Shown here: one piece after another, positions 37,761 through 46,756 of the stretch | Numbering within the stretch: the first letter of the stretch is position 1 | How the letters are laid out: each line of letters starts with the position of its first letter | Assembly (NCBI RefSeq): GCF_000019525.1 | Contig: NC_010506.1 | Coordinates: 1,302,001-1,366,000 of the forward strand | Source of the DNA: Shewanella woodyi ATCC 51908 | GTDB taxonomy: Bacteria; Pseudomonadota; Gammaproteobacteria; Enterobacterales; Shewanellaceae | Length of the DNA stretch: 64,000 nucleotides | Direction: 5' to 3' | Notes under the pieces: generated by a model | Databases searched by the model: none | Told to the model about the DNA's origin: nothing | The model's input: only the letters and a program-made list of their open reading frames with translations | Position numbers and translations under genes: made by a program

Positions 37761-37776
37761 TTTATACTGCTTGGTC

Positions 37777-39039
37777 TTACTTAGGATTAGGCCAAGTTAG
37801 AATAAAACTGGTTTTCTCTTCTGAGCTGATAAGCTCAACCTCTCCTTGATGTCGCTCCATTATCCGCTTAATGATGGCGAGACCTAAACCATGGCCTTTA
37901 TTGCCATTTTGTACAGACTTACTGCGGTAGAAAGGCTCAAAAATTTTAGCTTGATCTTCCTTTGGGATCCCTGGTCCATCATTGGTGACACTAAGAGTGA
38001 CAAGCTGTTTATTTTGTTCAATCTTTATATCGATGGCATCTTGGGCAAATCGCTGGGCATTGGTAATGAGGTTCTGTATTGCTCTTTCAATCAGTGAGGG
38101 ATCGCCCATTATATAGGCTGGTTGCGCTCCCTTATTGAAATGAATTGGTGGTGTACTTTGTGATGAGAGGCGTTTAATTGTTTGCAAAGTCAAAGCCGTG
38201 AGATCGCAATGTTCAAGGTTGACCTCTTTTTGTTGAGACTCCAGACTGGCGTAGGTGAGTAGCTCCTGAAGCAGGTTCTCCATCTCTTTTACATCAAGTT
38301 TCATCTCTTCGAGAAACTCGGTTCTGCGTTGCTCATCTGAGTCAGGCTGGCAATACTGCGGCATTAAAGCTAAGGCAAATTTGAGTCTAGCAAGAGGGGT
38401 GCGGATCTCATGGGATACCGCATTTGATAAGTGCTTTTGACTCTCTATGAGGCTACTTATCTGCTTCGCCATCTCATTAAAGGTTGTGGCTAAGGGGAGA
38501 ACTTGCGATCTGGGAGATAGCTCTATCTGGGTGTCCCACTTTGCTTGTCCAAACTCCTGAGTCGCATTACGCAGCGTCTTTAAATCTCTTGAGAGTGGCC
38601 ATACCCAGATAAGGGCTATAAGCCCTAAAGAGAGGTAGAACAAGAGGGTAAAAAGCTTACGTAGTCTAGCTCTGGGATCTATCTCAATTGGGCCTGCGAC
38701 CAAAATTTGGTTATTAACCTTGATAAAATGTAGCTCGAAATGATCGCTTACTGTGGTAATAAGTACACTGTTGTCGGTCAGGGCGCTATGATCTGACAGA
38801 GCTATTTGACTTGAGTCTACAAGTTCAAGGGGGTAGTTCGGGGAGTGATCTATCTGCTTTAAATAATCGAGCCGCTCCTGCTCAGGCAATTTTCCTAGAA
38901 GCTGTGCCAGCGCAATGAGCGGTGCATCCATTGCACCGCTATCTTCGACATTGTTCTGCCAAATATTATCGAGTGTCCAGCCAATTCCTAAGATGCTTAA
39001 ACTGATAAGCAGGTATAGACTGATAAAAAGTCGTTTCAA
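37777..39039 (-). CDS. two-component sensor histidine kinase (RstB-like)
   Basis: A 420-residue inner-membrane kinase. Membrane helix 1 is at residues 5-24, a periplasmic sensor of about 110 residues follows, and helix 2 is at about 133-152 (LFTLLFYLSLGLIALIWVWP). HAMP, then the HisKA box SHEIRTPLARLKFALAL with the phosphorylated His near residue 210, then the ATPase with NLITNAQRFA (N box), NDGPGIP (G1) and GHGLGLAI (G2). It is the last gene of an operon with its regulator and two exported proteins. Confidence 0.9.
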   Translation of the reverse strand: MKRLFISLYLLISLSILGIGWTLDNIWQNNVEDSGAMDAPLIALAQLLGKLPEQERLDYLKQIDHSPNYPLELVDSSQIALSDHSALTDNSVLITTVSDHFELHFIKVNNQILVAGPIEIDPRARLRKLFTLLFYLSLGLIALIWVWPLSRDLKTLRNATQEFGQAKWDTQIELSPRSQVLPLATTFNEMAKQISSLIESQKHLSNAVSHEIRTPLARLKFALALMPQYCQPDSDEQRRTEFLEEMKLDVKEMENLLQELLTYASLESQQKEVNLEHCDLTALTLQTIKRLSSQSTPPIHFNKGAQPAYIMGDPSLIERAIQNLITNAQRFAQDAIDIKIEQNKQLVTLSVTNDGPGIPKEDQAKIFEPFYRSKSVQNGNKGHGLGLAIIKRIMERHQGEVELISSEEKTSFILTWPNPK

Positions 39040-39080
39040 TCGATTATTCCATTAATACGCAGTTAAATTGAGATTCTGAG

Positions 39081-39794
39081 TTAGGTTGTCCAAGCTTCTG
39101 GTGCAAATAGGTAACCTTGGCCCCAAACAGTTTTAATTCTGAACGGGGTTTCTATGTTGTCGCCCAGCTTCTTTCTTAGTCTTGAGACTCTGACATCTAT
39201 CTTTCTGTCTTTACCATCGAAGTCGATATTCAACAGATATTGGTAGATATATTGCCTGCTTAATACCTGTCCTGCTTGAGATGCCAATAGCCAAAGTAGT
39301 TCAAACTCATGACTGGTTAGATCCACTTCAAGGTCGCCAAGTCTAATAGCCTGAGTGTGAGGGTCTATGCTCAGCTTACCGAATGACAAGCAGTGAGATT
39401 CAACTTTCGGCGGCTTAGCAGTACGGCGTAAAAGGTTATTAATTCTGGCGATAAGCAGAGCGGGATCGACAGGTTTAACGACATAGTCGTCGGCACCTAG
39501 CTCTAAACCTTTGATCTGATCTTCGTTTGAACCTAATGCACTCATCAATAAGATGGGGCCGGCAAAGTAGTCGGGTAATTTCTCACATAATGTGAGTCCA
39601 TCCATTCCTGGTAGCATAATATCCAGCAGTATAATATCTGGTTTATAGTTAATCAGGCGAGTTAGCACTGTGTCACCGCGACGCTCAACTTCAACGTGCA
39701 TTCCATGGGACTTTAAATAATCCACAATCAAGTTGGCAAGGCGAATATCGTCCTCTACCAGTAAGACTCTATGGGTCGATTGAGGGTCTGTCAT
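39081..39794 (-). CDS. OmpR-family response regulator (RstA-like)
   Basis: A 237-residue regulator. The receiver (residues 6-120) has the acidic pair in VEDDIRLANL, the phosphorylated Asp in IILLDIMLPGMDG near residue 52, and the Lys in DYVVKPVD. A winged-helix DNA-binding domain follows (LTSHEFELLWLLASQAGQVL to KTVWGQGYLF). The ATG overlaps the TAA of the preceding DUF3019 gene (TAATG), so the two are translationally coupled. Partner of the kinase 41 bases downstream. Confidence 0.92.
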   Translation of the reverse strand: MTDPQSTHRVLLVEDDIRLANLIVDYLKSHGMHVEVERRGDTVLTRLINYKPDIILLDIMLPGMDGLTLCEKLPDYFAGPILLMSALGSNEDQIKGLELGADDYVVKPVDPALLIARINNLLRRTAKPPKVESHCLSFGKLSIDPHTQAIRLGDLEVDLTSHEFELLWLLASQAGQVLSRQYIYQYLLNIDFDGKDRKIDVRVSRLRKKLGDNIETPFRIKTVWGQGYLFAPEAWTT

Positions 39795-40207
39795 TAGAAT
39801 AAACTCCAAGGGTTACGGTAGCGTCTTCTCACTTTGGGCTCTGCAGTCTGTGTGACTTTAAGTTTTACCCCAGCGAGGGTTTCATGTGTTTCTTTATCTA
39901 TCATTACAAATTGAATGTCTTCAGTTGTGCTTACATTCAAACTTAACGAATTTACTTTATCGTCTTCTGAGCACCACTTAGCCATGCCTTCATAATCAGA
40001 TAAAATGCAGATAGCTCTTGGTTGCTGATTTTGCCACTCAAGAAGTACCTTGAGCTCACAGGTAAGTTGATCACCTGAAGTGATGCAAAACTCCGGTGCA
40101 ACCATGAGCTTGGCGCCTAACTCATCTGCTTCATCTGCAAATATCTGACTACTGCCCACGATGAAGAGGAGCAGGAGTAAGAGTGTTATGAACTTGGTAA
40201 TTTGCAC
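39794..40207 (-). CDS. DUF3019 exported protein
   Basis: A 137-residue protein with a signal peptide (residues 1-24, FIVGSSQIFADE). The mature part has four cysteines in pairs (PEFCITSGDQLTCEL and ICILSDYEGMAKWCSE), probably two disulfides, and a beta-rich pattern. This is the DUF3019 family, which I know mainly from operons of this kind. It lies between the MipA gene and the response regulator and may be a periplasmic partner of the sensor kinase. Confidence 0.8.
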   Translation of the reverse strand: MQITKFITLLLLLLFIVGSSQIFADEADELGAKLMVAPEFCITSGDQLTCELKVLLEWQNQQPRAICILSDYEGMAKWCSEDDKVNSLSLNVSTTEDIQFVMIDKETHETLAGVKLKVTQTAEPKVRRRYRNPWSLF

Positions 40208-40209
40208 CC

Positions 40210-41088
40210 TTAAAACCTATAACTTGTACCAAGATAAAAAGTACTGGTATGGTCTTGATCTAGTAGCGGACTATTGGCTATTTCATCGGCAATTTGAGTG
40301 TATCGGGCTAAAAATATGAGATCCCAGTGCTGAGTCATGACGTAATGGGTAGTCAATTCAATCCCTACATTTAATGCTGATTTAGCTTGGTAAGCTTGAT
40401 TCCAATAGGGACTCTCACTCTCTCTAACGCCGTAATAGTAATCTACGACCTCTTCACTTTTCCAGTCTAATCTCAGTGCAAATTCGAAGTTCCAATTTTG
40501 AACAGGAAAATTATAGAGCCATTTTAATCTGGCTTCGGTGCCCTGGTGCACATTTAGCATATCGTGGGCGACTGATAAGTTGATGATACCCGCTCGAGTA
40601 TAGATAAATGCATCAAGGCCACCTAAGTAAGTAAACCTACGTTTCTCTAGAGGGCCGACGTCGGGCTCAGGCTCATCACTCATGAGGAGAGTTCGCCCAT
40701 TTGCTGCGATTGAGTTAGCTTCAAACTTATTGGAGCCAGCTAGAAATATATTCGACGGATCCCAACGTTGAAAGTAAGCGCTGTCGGTACTGAAACTGGT
40801 GGAAAGGTTCAGTGTATACCTCTCCTCTTCCACTAAGGTGTACCCTATATTTCCATTATCGAAAAACCAGCTATCACCGTAATAAGCAAAGGTCGGCACT
40901 AAATAGATAGGTATGTCAGAGTAATCTTTCAGGGGATTGCTGCGCTCGCCATAACCAAATGCAATACCAAGATCCCATTGACCAACCTCAATGCATTCAA
41001 GATCATTTTCACAGGGTACGTCTATATCACCCCAGGAGAGGAAGGGGATAAAAATAGCGCTGAGGAAGAGCAGTTTTAGCCTGTTCAT
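40210..41088 (-). CDS. MipA/OmpV family outer membrane protein
   Basis: A 292-residue outer-membrane barrel with a signal peptide (cleavage near FLSWGD) and a C-terminal aromatic residue (STFYLGTSYRF). The MipA/OmpV pattern shows in LGIAFGYGERSNPLKDYSDIP, IYLVPTFAYYGDSWFFDN and GYTLVEEERYTLNLS. Family members scaffold cell-wall enzymes in E. coli, or act as porins. It is the first gene of the operon with DUF3019 and the two-component genes, 2 bases before DUF3019, so it is a likely target and marker of that system. Confidence 0.85.
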   Translation of the reverse strand: MNRLKLLFLSAIFIPFLSWGDIDVPCENDLECIEVGQWDLGIAFGYGERSNPLKDYSDIPIYLVPTFAYYGDSWFFDNGNIGYTLVEEERYTLNLSTSFSTDSAYFQRWDPSNIFLAGSNKFEANSIAANGRTLLMSDEPEPDVGPLEKRRFTYLGGLDAFIYTRAGIINLSVAHDMLNVHQGTEARLKWLYNFPVQNWNFEFALRLDWKSEEVVDYYYGVRESESPYWNQAYQAKSALNVGIELTTHYVMTQHWDLIFLARYTQIADEIANSPLLDQDHTSTFYLGTSYRF

Positions 41089-41440
41089 GACACCGTTTAT
41101 ATACTTATTACAGAATTAACATATCAAGTAACAGAGTAACATCATCAAAGAGTGTTAGGCAGAAGTTTTGTGTATTTTGATGCAAAGTGATACATGGGCA
41201 AGGTTAGTGCTTTTAAGGTGTTGCCGCTTGGTTGTAATTATGTTTTTGGGTTGATATTTAACCGTGTTGGTTTTTGTCTTTATGTTGTATTTACCGCTTT
41301 ATCAAGCTTTACTCAATAGATGACCCCATAGGCAAAATCTATGGATGATAAAGAAAAAGACTATTTTTCCTAAAGCTAATTTATGCTTATGGTAACCAAT
41401 AACGATTGTGAATAATTTTGCCCTAATTAAGGATAACATC
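41089..41440. other. intergenic region between mipA-type gene and gcdH
   Basis: These 352 bases separate two divergent genes and hold promoters for both. I see no additional gene, repeat or convincing operator. Confidence 0.4.
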
Positions 41441-42616
41441 ATGGCGCGAGTGCATTTTGACTGGACAGACCCTTTACAGCTAAACGCTTTACTCTCTGAT
41501 GAGGAGAGAATGATACGCGACAGTGTATATGATTATGCTCAGGATAAGCTGATGAGTCGGGTGTTAATGGCTAATCGCGAGGAGCATTTTGATCGGGAGA
41601 TCATGAATGAGCTTGGTGAGATGGGCCTACTTGGTGCGACCTTGCCTGAAAAATATGGCTGCTCGAATGTCAATTATGTTAGCTATGGGCTAGTAGCGCG
41701 TGAAATTGAGCGTGTTGACAGTGGTTATCGTTCAGCCATGAGTGTGCAATCCTCTTTGGTGATGTACCCGATATATGCCTATGGCAGCGAGGAGCAGAGA
41801 GTGAAATACCTGCCTAAGTTAGCTACAGGTGAGTGGGTAGGCTGCTTTGGCCTAACAGAGCCTGATGTGGGCTCAGATCCTGGTGGCATGAAGACTCGTG
41901 CAGAGCGTATCGATGGAGGCTATAGGCTTAATGGTGCCAAGATGTGGATCACTAACTCACCGATTGCCGATGTGTTTATTGTCTGGGCTAAATTGGAGGG
42001 TAAGATCCGCGGCTTCATTCTAGAAAAAGGGATGAAAGGGTTAAGCGCTCCTAAAATTGAGGGTAAGTTTTCACTGCGAGCATCGGTGACCGGTGAGATC
42101 GTGATGGATAATGTTGAGGTCCCAGAGTCAGCATTAATGCCCAATGCTGAGGGGTTACAAGGGCCATTTGGCTGTTTAAATAAAGCTAGGTATGGTATTG
42201 CCTGGGGAGCACTTGGCGCTGCCGAGTTTTGCTGGCATGGTGCGCGTCAGTATACCTTAGACAGAGTTCAATTTAACCGTCCATTGGCTGCCAATCAGCT
42301 TATCCAAAAGAAGCTAGCGGACATGCAAACTGAAATAACGACGGGTCTGTTTGCCTGTTTACAAGCGGGACGGTTAATGGATCAAGAAGCCCTACCTGTT
42401 GAAGCTATCTCATTAATTAAAAGAAACTCATGCGGTAAAGCGTTAGATATCGCCCGTATGTCTCGTGATATGCATGGAGGCAACGGTATCTCAGACGAGT
42501 TCCATATCATTCGCCATGTGATGAACCTAGAAGCGGTGAATACCTATGAAGGGACTCACGATATTCATGCCCTTATTTTAGGTCGTGCCCAGACAGGGAT
42601 TCAGGCTTTTAGTTAA
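41441..42616 (+). CDS. gcdH: glutaryl-CoA dehydrogenase
   Basis: A 391-residue FAD-dependent acyl-CoA dehydrogenase that oxidises and decarboxylates glutaryl-CoA to crotonyl-CoA in lysine and tryptophan breakdown. The flavin-binding [19 protein letters not shown] and [17 protein letters not shown] blocks are present, and the catalytic Glu is in [18 protein letters not shown] near the C-terminus, the arrangement of GcdH rather than medium-chain enzymes. ATG 41441 follows AAGGA. Its terminator is followed by an IS element, so its downstream neighbours may be separated from it by that insertion. Confidence 0.92.
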   Translation: MARVHFDWTDPLQLNALLSDEERMIRDSVYDYAQDKLMSRVLMANREEHFDREIMNELGEMGLLGATLPEKYGCSNVNYVSYGLVAREIERVDSGYRSAMSVQSSLVMYPIYAYGSEEQRVKYLPKLATGEWVGCFGLTEPDVGSDPGGMKTRAERIDGGYRLNGAKMWITNSPIADVFIVWAKLEGKIRGFILEKGMKGLSAPKIEGKFSLRASVTGEIVMDNVEVPESALMPNAEGLQGPFGCLNKARYGIAWGALGAAEFCWHGARQYTLDRVQFNRPLAANQLIQKKLADMQTEITTGLFACLQAGRLMDQEALPVEAISLIKRNSCGKALDIARMSRDMHGGNGISDEFHIIRHVMNLEAVNTYEGTHDIHALILGRAQTGIQAFS

Positions 42617-42626
42617 CGTGAATATT

Positions 42627-42649
42627 AAGGAGCCTAAGGCTCCTTTTTT
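42627..42649 (+). terminator. gcdH terminator
   Basis: AAGGAGCC-TAA-GGCTCCTT followed by a T-run, starting 11 bases after the stop codon. Confidence 0.88.
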
Positions 42650-42664
42650 GTTTTCAGCCCTAAA

Positions 42665-42684
42665 CCACCTACTTCAGTAGGTGG
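42665..42684 (+). repeat. left-end hairpin of the IS200/IS605 element
   Basis: CCACCTAC and GTAGGTGG with a TTCA loop, extendable by AA/TT outside. It differs from the right-end hairpin by one base pair. Confidence 0.85.
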
Positions 42685-42709
42685 TTATCATCAATTAGGC
42701 TTTGCCTGA

Positions 42710-42779
42710 ATATCTACTCATGTTAATTGAACTCTAACTTTTAGCGAAGTAATAGAGGATAAAAAACATGAGTAGATAT
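42710..42779 (+). promoter_or_regulatory. 15-base inverted repeat covering the tnpA start codon
   Basis: ATATCTACTCATGTT (42710-42724) is the exact inverse of AACATGAGTAGATAT (42765-42779), which contains the tnpA ATG. In the mRNA this would fold into a long stem hiding the start, limiting transposase synthesis. Start sequestration is established for IS200. Confidence 0.8.
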
Positions 42780-43202
42780 GAGAAAGCATCGCATGTGTAT
42801 TGGCGATGTCAATATCACATAGTTTGGACACCTAAGTATAGGTTTAGGATTTTAAAGAATAAGTTAGGAAAAGATGTTTACCGATGTATTCATGTCTATA
42901 GTGAGCAGTTAGGGTGTGTGGTTGTAGAGTTGAATGTACAAATAGACCATGTACATCTGGTTATCAAAGTTCCTCCGAAGCTATCGATTTCAAAGTTGAT
43001 GGGTGCTTTAAAAGGTAAAATTGCTTTGAAAATGTTTAGCAAGTATCCGTATCTTCGGAAAAATAAGCTATGGGGAAATCACTTTTGGCAAAGAGGTTAC
43101 TTTGTTGACACAGTGGGGATTAATGAGGAAGTGATTCGAAGATATGTAAGGCATCAAGAAAAGGTTGAAAAACAGGAGCAGCCGCAATTAGATTTGAAGT
43201 AG
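42768..43202 (+). CDS. tnpA: IS200/IS605 family transposase TnpA (Y1 HUH)
   Basis: A 144-residue single-strand transposase. The HUH metal motif is IDHVHLVIKV with His61 and His63, and the catalytic tyrosine is Tyr126 in VIRRYVRHQEKVE. Both residues are intact and length is normal for the family, so the enzyme should be active. YWRCQYHIVWTPKYR is the conserved opening. The ribosome site GAGG precedes the ATG, which lies in the stem described above. Confidence 0.93.
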   Translation: MSRYEKASHVYWRCQYHIVWTPKYRFRILKNKLGKDVYRCIHVYSEQLGCVVVELNVQIDHVHLVIKVPPKLSISKLMGALKGKIALKMFSKYPYLRKNKLWGNHFWQRGYFVDTVGINEEVIRRYVRHQEKVEKQEQPQLDLK

Positions 43203-43207
43203 ATAAC

Positions 43208-43224
43208 GCCCCCTTTTAGGGGGC
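43208..43224 (+). terminator. hairpin after tnpA
   Basis: GCCCCC-TTTTA-GGGGGC right after the tnpA stop. No T-run follows, so it may stop transcription only weakly. Confidence 0.5.
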
Positions 43225-43234
43225 TAATACAAAG

Positions 43235-43254
43235 CCACCTTCTTCAGAAGGTGG
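43235..43254 (+). repeat. right-end hairpin of the IS200/IS605 element
   Basis: CCACCTTC and GAAGGTGG with a TTCA loop, paired with the left-end hairpin. Confidence 0.85.
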
Positions 43255-43333
43255 ATTCTTTACTTGAAATATTGATGATGATTAGCCTCTTGGTTAACTA
43301 TCTTCGTTGTTAGTCATGGGGTGAATAAGCATT

Positions 43334-45577
43334 ATGGAAGATAGGGCGGTCGCGTTAGATAGAAGTTTTATTGAGCGAGTCAACAAGCAAGATTTTAGTG
43401 ATATCGGTGAGGGCTGGGATCATCGAAAACTGGGTCTGTCAGATAGTGACTTTATCGGCATGTTTGAGTCTCAACTTAAGAGTCGCTTACTTGATCTCGA
43501 GTCTCGTAAGATGCGGGCGAGAAATCAAGGGTTCTATACTATCGGCAGTTCTGGTCATGAGGGTAATGCCGCTTACGGACTCACATTTAGACCGACGGAT
43601 ATGGCTTTTCTGCACTATCGAAGTGGCGCCTTTATGATAGAGCGGAGTCGTCAACTCAGCGGTGAAACGATTCTCTACGATATGTTGCTATCTTTTGCTG
43701 CCTCCAGTGACGACCCAACCTCAGGTGGTCGTCATAAGGTGCTCGGAAGCAAACGGCTAAATATTCCACCACAAACATCGACTATTGCCTCCCATTTACC
43801 CAAAGCGGTGGGAGCAGCTTTGAGTATTCCTTTGACTCAGAGGTTAGAGCTTGCCTCAGAGATGCCATCAGACAGTGTTGTGCTATGTAATTTTGGTGAT
43901 GCATCCGCCAATCATGCCAGTGCACAGAGTGCCATTAACTCAGCCTGTTGGGCTGCATATCAGCAGGTTCCACTGCCGCTGGTGTTTATTTGTGAAGATA
44001 ATGGCATCGGGATCTCCACACGGACTCCTAAAGGTTGGATCGCGGCGAGCTTTAGTCAACGTGCCTCCCTTAAATATTTTTACTGTGACGGTAGGGATAT
44101 TTTAGATACCTATAAGGTGAGCAGGGAAGCGGCTGATTACGCAAGAGTGCATAGAAAGCCGGTATTTCTTCACGTTAGAACCGTTCGCTTAATGGGCCAT
44201 GCGGGTAGCGATGCCGAGATAGCCTATATGAAGAAGGAGCACATTTTTGAAAATGAGGCCCAAGACCCGTTAATTGTGACGGCTCAGCAGCTCATAGAAG
44301 CCCGTTTGATGAACTCAAAGCAGATTGTTGCCCTCTATGAATCCATGAAGCTGCGCGTTGAAGCGATCGCTAAGATGGCCGTAACTAGACCTAAGTTGCA
44401 AACTATTGAGCAGGCGATGGCTTCAATCGTTCCCCAAAAGCGTAATGTTAGCGATAAACCCTGTTTAGATGAGCTCAGTCGAGGAGAGCTGTTTAAAGCG
44501 GATAAACTGGCTCTAAGTAAGCCACTGCATATGGGCAAGCTATTGAACTTAGCCCTAACAGAGTTGATGGCGCGCTTAGACAATATTGTGGTCTGTGGTG
44601 AAGATGTGGGTAAAAAAGGGGGGGTATATCATGTGACCTCCCGGCTGGTGGAACGCTTTGGGCCTAACCGAGTGATCAATACCTTGCTGGATGAAACCTC
44701 TATTTTGGGTTTAGGCATTGGTATGGCTCATAACGGTATCTTGCCTATCCCAGAGATCCAATTTCTTGCTTATGTGCATAACGCCGAAGATCAAATTCGA
44801 GGAGAAGCGGCGACACTTCCCTTCTTCTCCGATGGACAGTTTACCAATCCTATGGTGATCCGTATTGCAGGCCTTGGTTATCAAAAGGGGTTTGGTGGCC
44901 ATTTTCATAACGATAACTCGTTCGCTGTTTTCAGAGATATTCCAGGGTTAATTATCGCCTGCCCATCAAACGGTGCTGATGCGGTAGCCATGTTAAGAGA
45001 GAGTGTCAGGCTTGCCCATGAAGAGCAAAGGGTGGTGATTTTTCTCGAGCCTATAGCGCTGTATATGACCAAAGATCTGCATGAAACAGGGGATGGATTA
45101 TGGGCGAGTGATTATATTCCTGAACAAGACTCAACGCCTCTGGCACTGGGTGATATAACCACAGAGGGGAGGGGCGATGAGCTCTGTATTATCAGCTATG
45201 CCAATGGCTACTACTTGAGTCGTCAGGCGCAAAAGGTATTAATGGAAACTGGGTTAAAGGTCAGAGTTATCGATATTCGTTGGCTCGCCCCATTGAATAT
45301 TGATGGGATAGTCGCGCAAGCGAAAGAGTGCAAACATATTTTAATTGTTGATGAGTGTCGTAAGACTGGTTCTATCAGTGAAGCGTTAATGACTGGTTTT
45401 GCTGAGGCGTTAAGAGAGGCTTGTCCGCCAATTGCTAGATTAACCGCTGATGATTGTTTCATTCCACTGGCTGATGCCGCGACGCTACCACTGCCGTCTA
45501 AAGAGAGCATCATTGAAGCTGCAATGAACTTGATAGGTAAAGAGCTAAACCAAGCTCTACTAAAAGAGGCGCTGTGA
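43334..45577 (+). CDS. fused alpha/beta 2-oxoacid dehydrogenase E1 component
   Basis: A 747-residue thiamine-diphosphate enzyme. Residues 1-370 match E1-alpha of branched-chain 2-oxoacid dehydrogenase: a TPP-binding stretch from CNFGDASANHA to CEDNGIGIST, and HVRTVRLMGHAGSDAE, the phosphorylation-loop region. Residues 400-747 match E1-beta: VVCGEDVGKKGGVYHVTSRL and FGPNRVINTLLDE. It would decarboxylate a 2-oxoacid and hand the acyl group to a lipoyl carrier. No E2 or E3 gene lies nearby. A FabD-like gene follows 4 bases on, so the two are coupled. Confidence 0.85.
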   Translation: MEDRAVALDRSFIERVNKQDFSDIGEGWDHRKLGLSDSDFIGMFESQLKSRLLDLESRKMRARNQGFYTIGSSGHEGNAAYGLTFRPTDMAFLHYRSGAFMIERSRQLSGETILYDMLLSFAASSDDPTSGGRHKVLGSKRLNIPPQTSTIASHLPKAVGAALSIPLTQRLELASEMPSDSVVLCNFGDASANHASAQSAINSACWAAYQQVPLPLVFICEDNGIGISTRTPKGWIAASFSQRASLKYFYCDGRDILDTYKVSREAADYARVHRKPVFLHVRTVRLMGHAGSDAEIAYMKKEHIFENEAQDPLIVTAQQLIEARLMNSKQIVALYESMKLRVEAIAKMAVTRPKLQTIEQAMASIVPQKRNVSDKPCLDELSRGELFKADKLALSKPLHMGKLLNLALTELMARLDNIVVCGEDVGKKGGVYHVTSRLVERFGPNRVINTLLDETSILGLGIGMAHNGILPIPEIQFLAYVHNAEDQIRGEAATLPFFSDGQFTNPMVIRIAGLGYQKGFGGHFHNDNSFAVFRDIPGLIIACPSNGADAVAMLRESVRLAHEEQRVVIFLEPIALYMTKDLHETGDGLWASDYIPEQDSTPLALGDITTEGRGDELCIISYANGYYLSRQAQKVLMETGLKVRVIDIRWLAPLNIDGIVAQAKECKHILIVDECRKTGSISEALMTGFAEALREACPPIARLTADDCFIPLADAATLPLPSKESIIEAAMNLIGKELNQALLKEAL

Positions 45578-45581
45578 AGAT

Positions 45582-46652
45582 ATGAGTGTTGAGACAAGTT
45601 TTGATGGAAATAAGAGAGAAAGAGTTGTGGTTATTGCACCAGGAAGAGGTTGCTATAACAAGGAGGAGTTGGGGTATCTTCATTCTCTTCACAGCGACAA
45701 ACTAGCCTTTATTGAAGGGATCGATGCCTATAGAAAGCCGCTGCAACAAGAGAGCATTTACGCCCTTGATGGACGTGACAAGTATTCGTTTAAACTGCAT
45801 ACGGCAGGTGAAAATGCATCGGCATTAATCTACGCCTGTGCCATGGCCGATTTTATGGATATCGACACCGAGAAGTATGAAATCGTTGCCGTGACAGGAA
45901 ACTCCATGGGCTGGTACATAGCACTCGCTTGCGTTGGTGCATTAGATAGCGATGGAGCAATTGATGTGATAAATACCATGGGCTCTATGATGCAAGCAGG
46001 GCTTATTGGTGGCCAGCTTATCTACCCAGAGATGGATGAGGAGTGGAAACAGGATAAAACCCAAAGGGATTTAATCGACAAAGCAATTGAACAAGTTAAT
46101 GATGAAGTTGGATGCCAAGTTTATACCTCAATTCTATTGGGGGGTTATCGAGTCTTGGCTGGTAATGAGGCGGGATTAAAACGACTCGAGTCAACTCTTC
46201 CTAATATAGATGATCGCTATCCAATGCGACTCTATAATCATGGCGCTTTTCACTCTCCGCTTCTGGGTGATATATCTATGCGTGGTTTGGCATCTCTTGG
46301 GGAAATATTATTCAGTAAGCCCTCAGTGCCATTGATTGATGGTGAGGGGGGGATCTGGACTCCTCAAAGTACCGATATTGCAAAATTAAGGAGTTACACT
46401 TTAGGGGCGCAGGTGACTCAAACTTATGATTTTACCAAGGCTGTACATGTTGCAGTTAAGGAGTTTGCCCCCGATAAGTTGATTGTACTTGGGCCTGGAA
46501 ATACCTTAGGTGGCCCTATTGCTCAGTCATTAATTGATATTGATTGGTTTGGCTGGGGGGGGAAGAGTGATTTCTCACTGTCTCAATCTGAGTCACCTAA
46601 ACTATTGGCCATGGGGAACGAACAGCAGCGCCAACAAGTTGTAACTGGTTAA
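45582..46652 (+). CDS. FabD-like acyltransferase domain protein
   Basis: A 356-residue protein of the malonyl-CoA:ACP transacylase fold. The nucleophile elbow is VTGNSMGWYIALAC (GxSxG, Ser near residue 108), and a His in YNHGAFHSPLLGDIS fits the second catalytic residue. Overall similarity to FabD is weak and the N-terminal 60 residues are unusual. Acyl-chain transfer is the expected chemistry, but donor and acceptor are unknown. Its ATG is 4 bases after the E1 fusion stop codon, so the two are made together and may act on the same acyl unit. Confidence 0.7.
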   Translation: MSVETSFDGNKRERVVVIAPGRGCYNKEELGYLHSLHSDKLAFIEGIDAYRKPLQQESIYALDGRDKYSFKLHTAGENASALIYACAMADFMDIDTEKYEIVAVTGNSMGWYIALACVGALDSDGAIDVINTMGSMMQAGLIGGQLIYPEMDEEWKQDKTQRDLIDKAIEQVNDEVGCQVYTSILLGGYRVLAGNEAGLKRLESTLPNIDDRYPMRLYNHGAFHSPLLGDISMRGLASLGEILFSKPSVPLIDGEGGIWTPQSTDIAKLRSYTLGAQVTQTYDFTKAVHVAVKEFAPDKLIVLGPGNTLGGPIAQSLIDIDWFGWGGKSDFSLSQSESPKLLAMGNEQQRQQVVTG

Positions 46653-46756
46653 ACATGGGCTTTGAAAACTTGGCTCTGATTATTTTAGCTGGGTCATCAG
46701 CTCATGTTGGTTGATGACCTGTAAGGTTTCATGTCCTCTGATTTATCATTTGTCGC

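Larger units (their letters stand above)
42655..43262 (+). mobile_element. IS200/IS605-type insertion sequence (tnpA only)
   Basis: A complete element of about 600 bases with one transposase gene and no tnpB. The subterminal hairpins are CCACCTAC-TTCA-GTAGGTGG (42665-42684) and CCACCTTC-TTCA-GAAGGTGG (43235-43254). These are imperfect palindromes of the kind recognised by Y1 transposases, which move single strands and leave no target duplication. Exact ends are approximate. It lies between gcdH and the E1-dehydrogenase gene and appears intact. Confidence 0.88.

Noticed and set aside
46691..46720. GGTCATCA hairpin after the FabD-like gene as a terminator
   Set aside because: Stem of 8 pairs with a long loop and no T-run; left unassigned.
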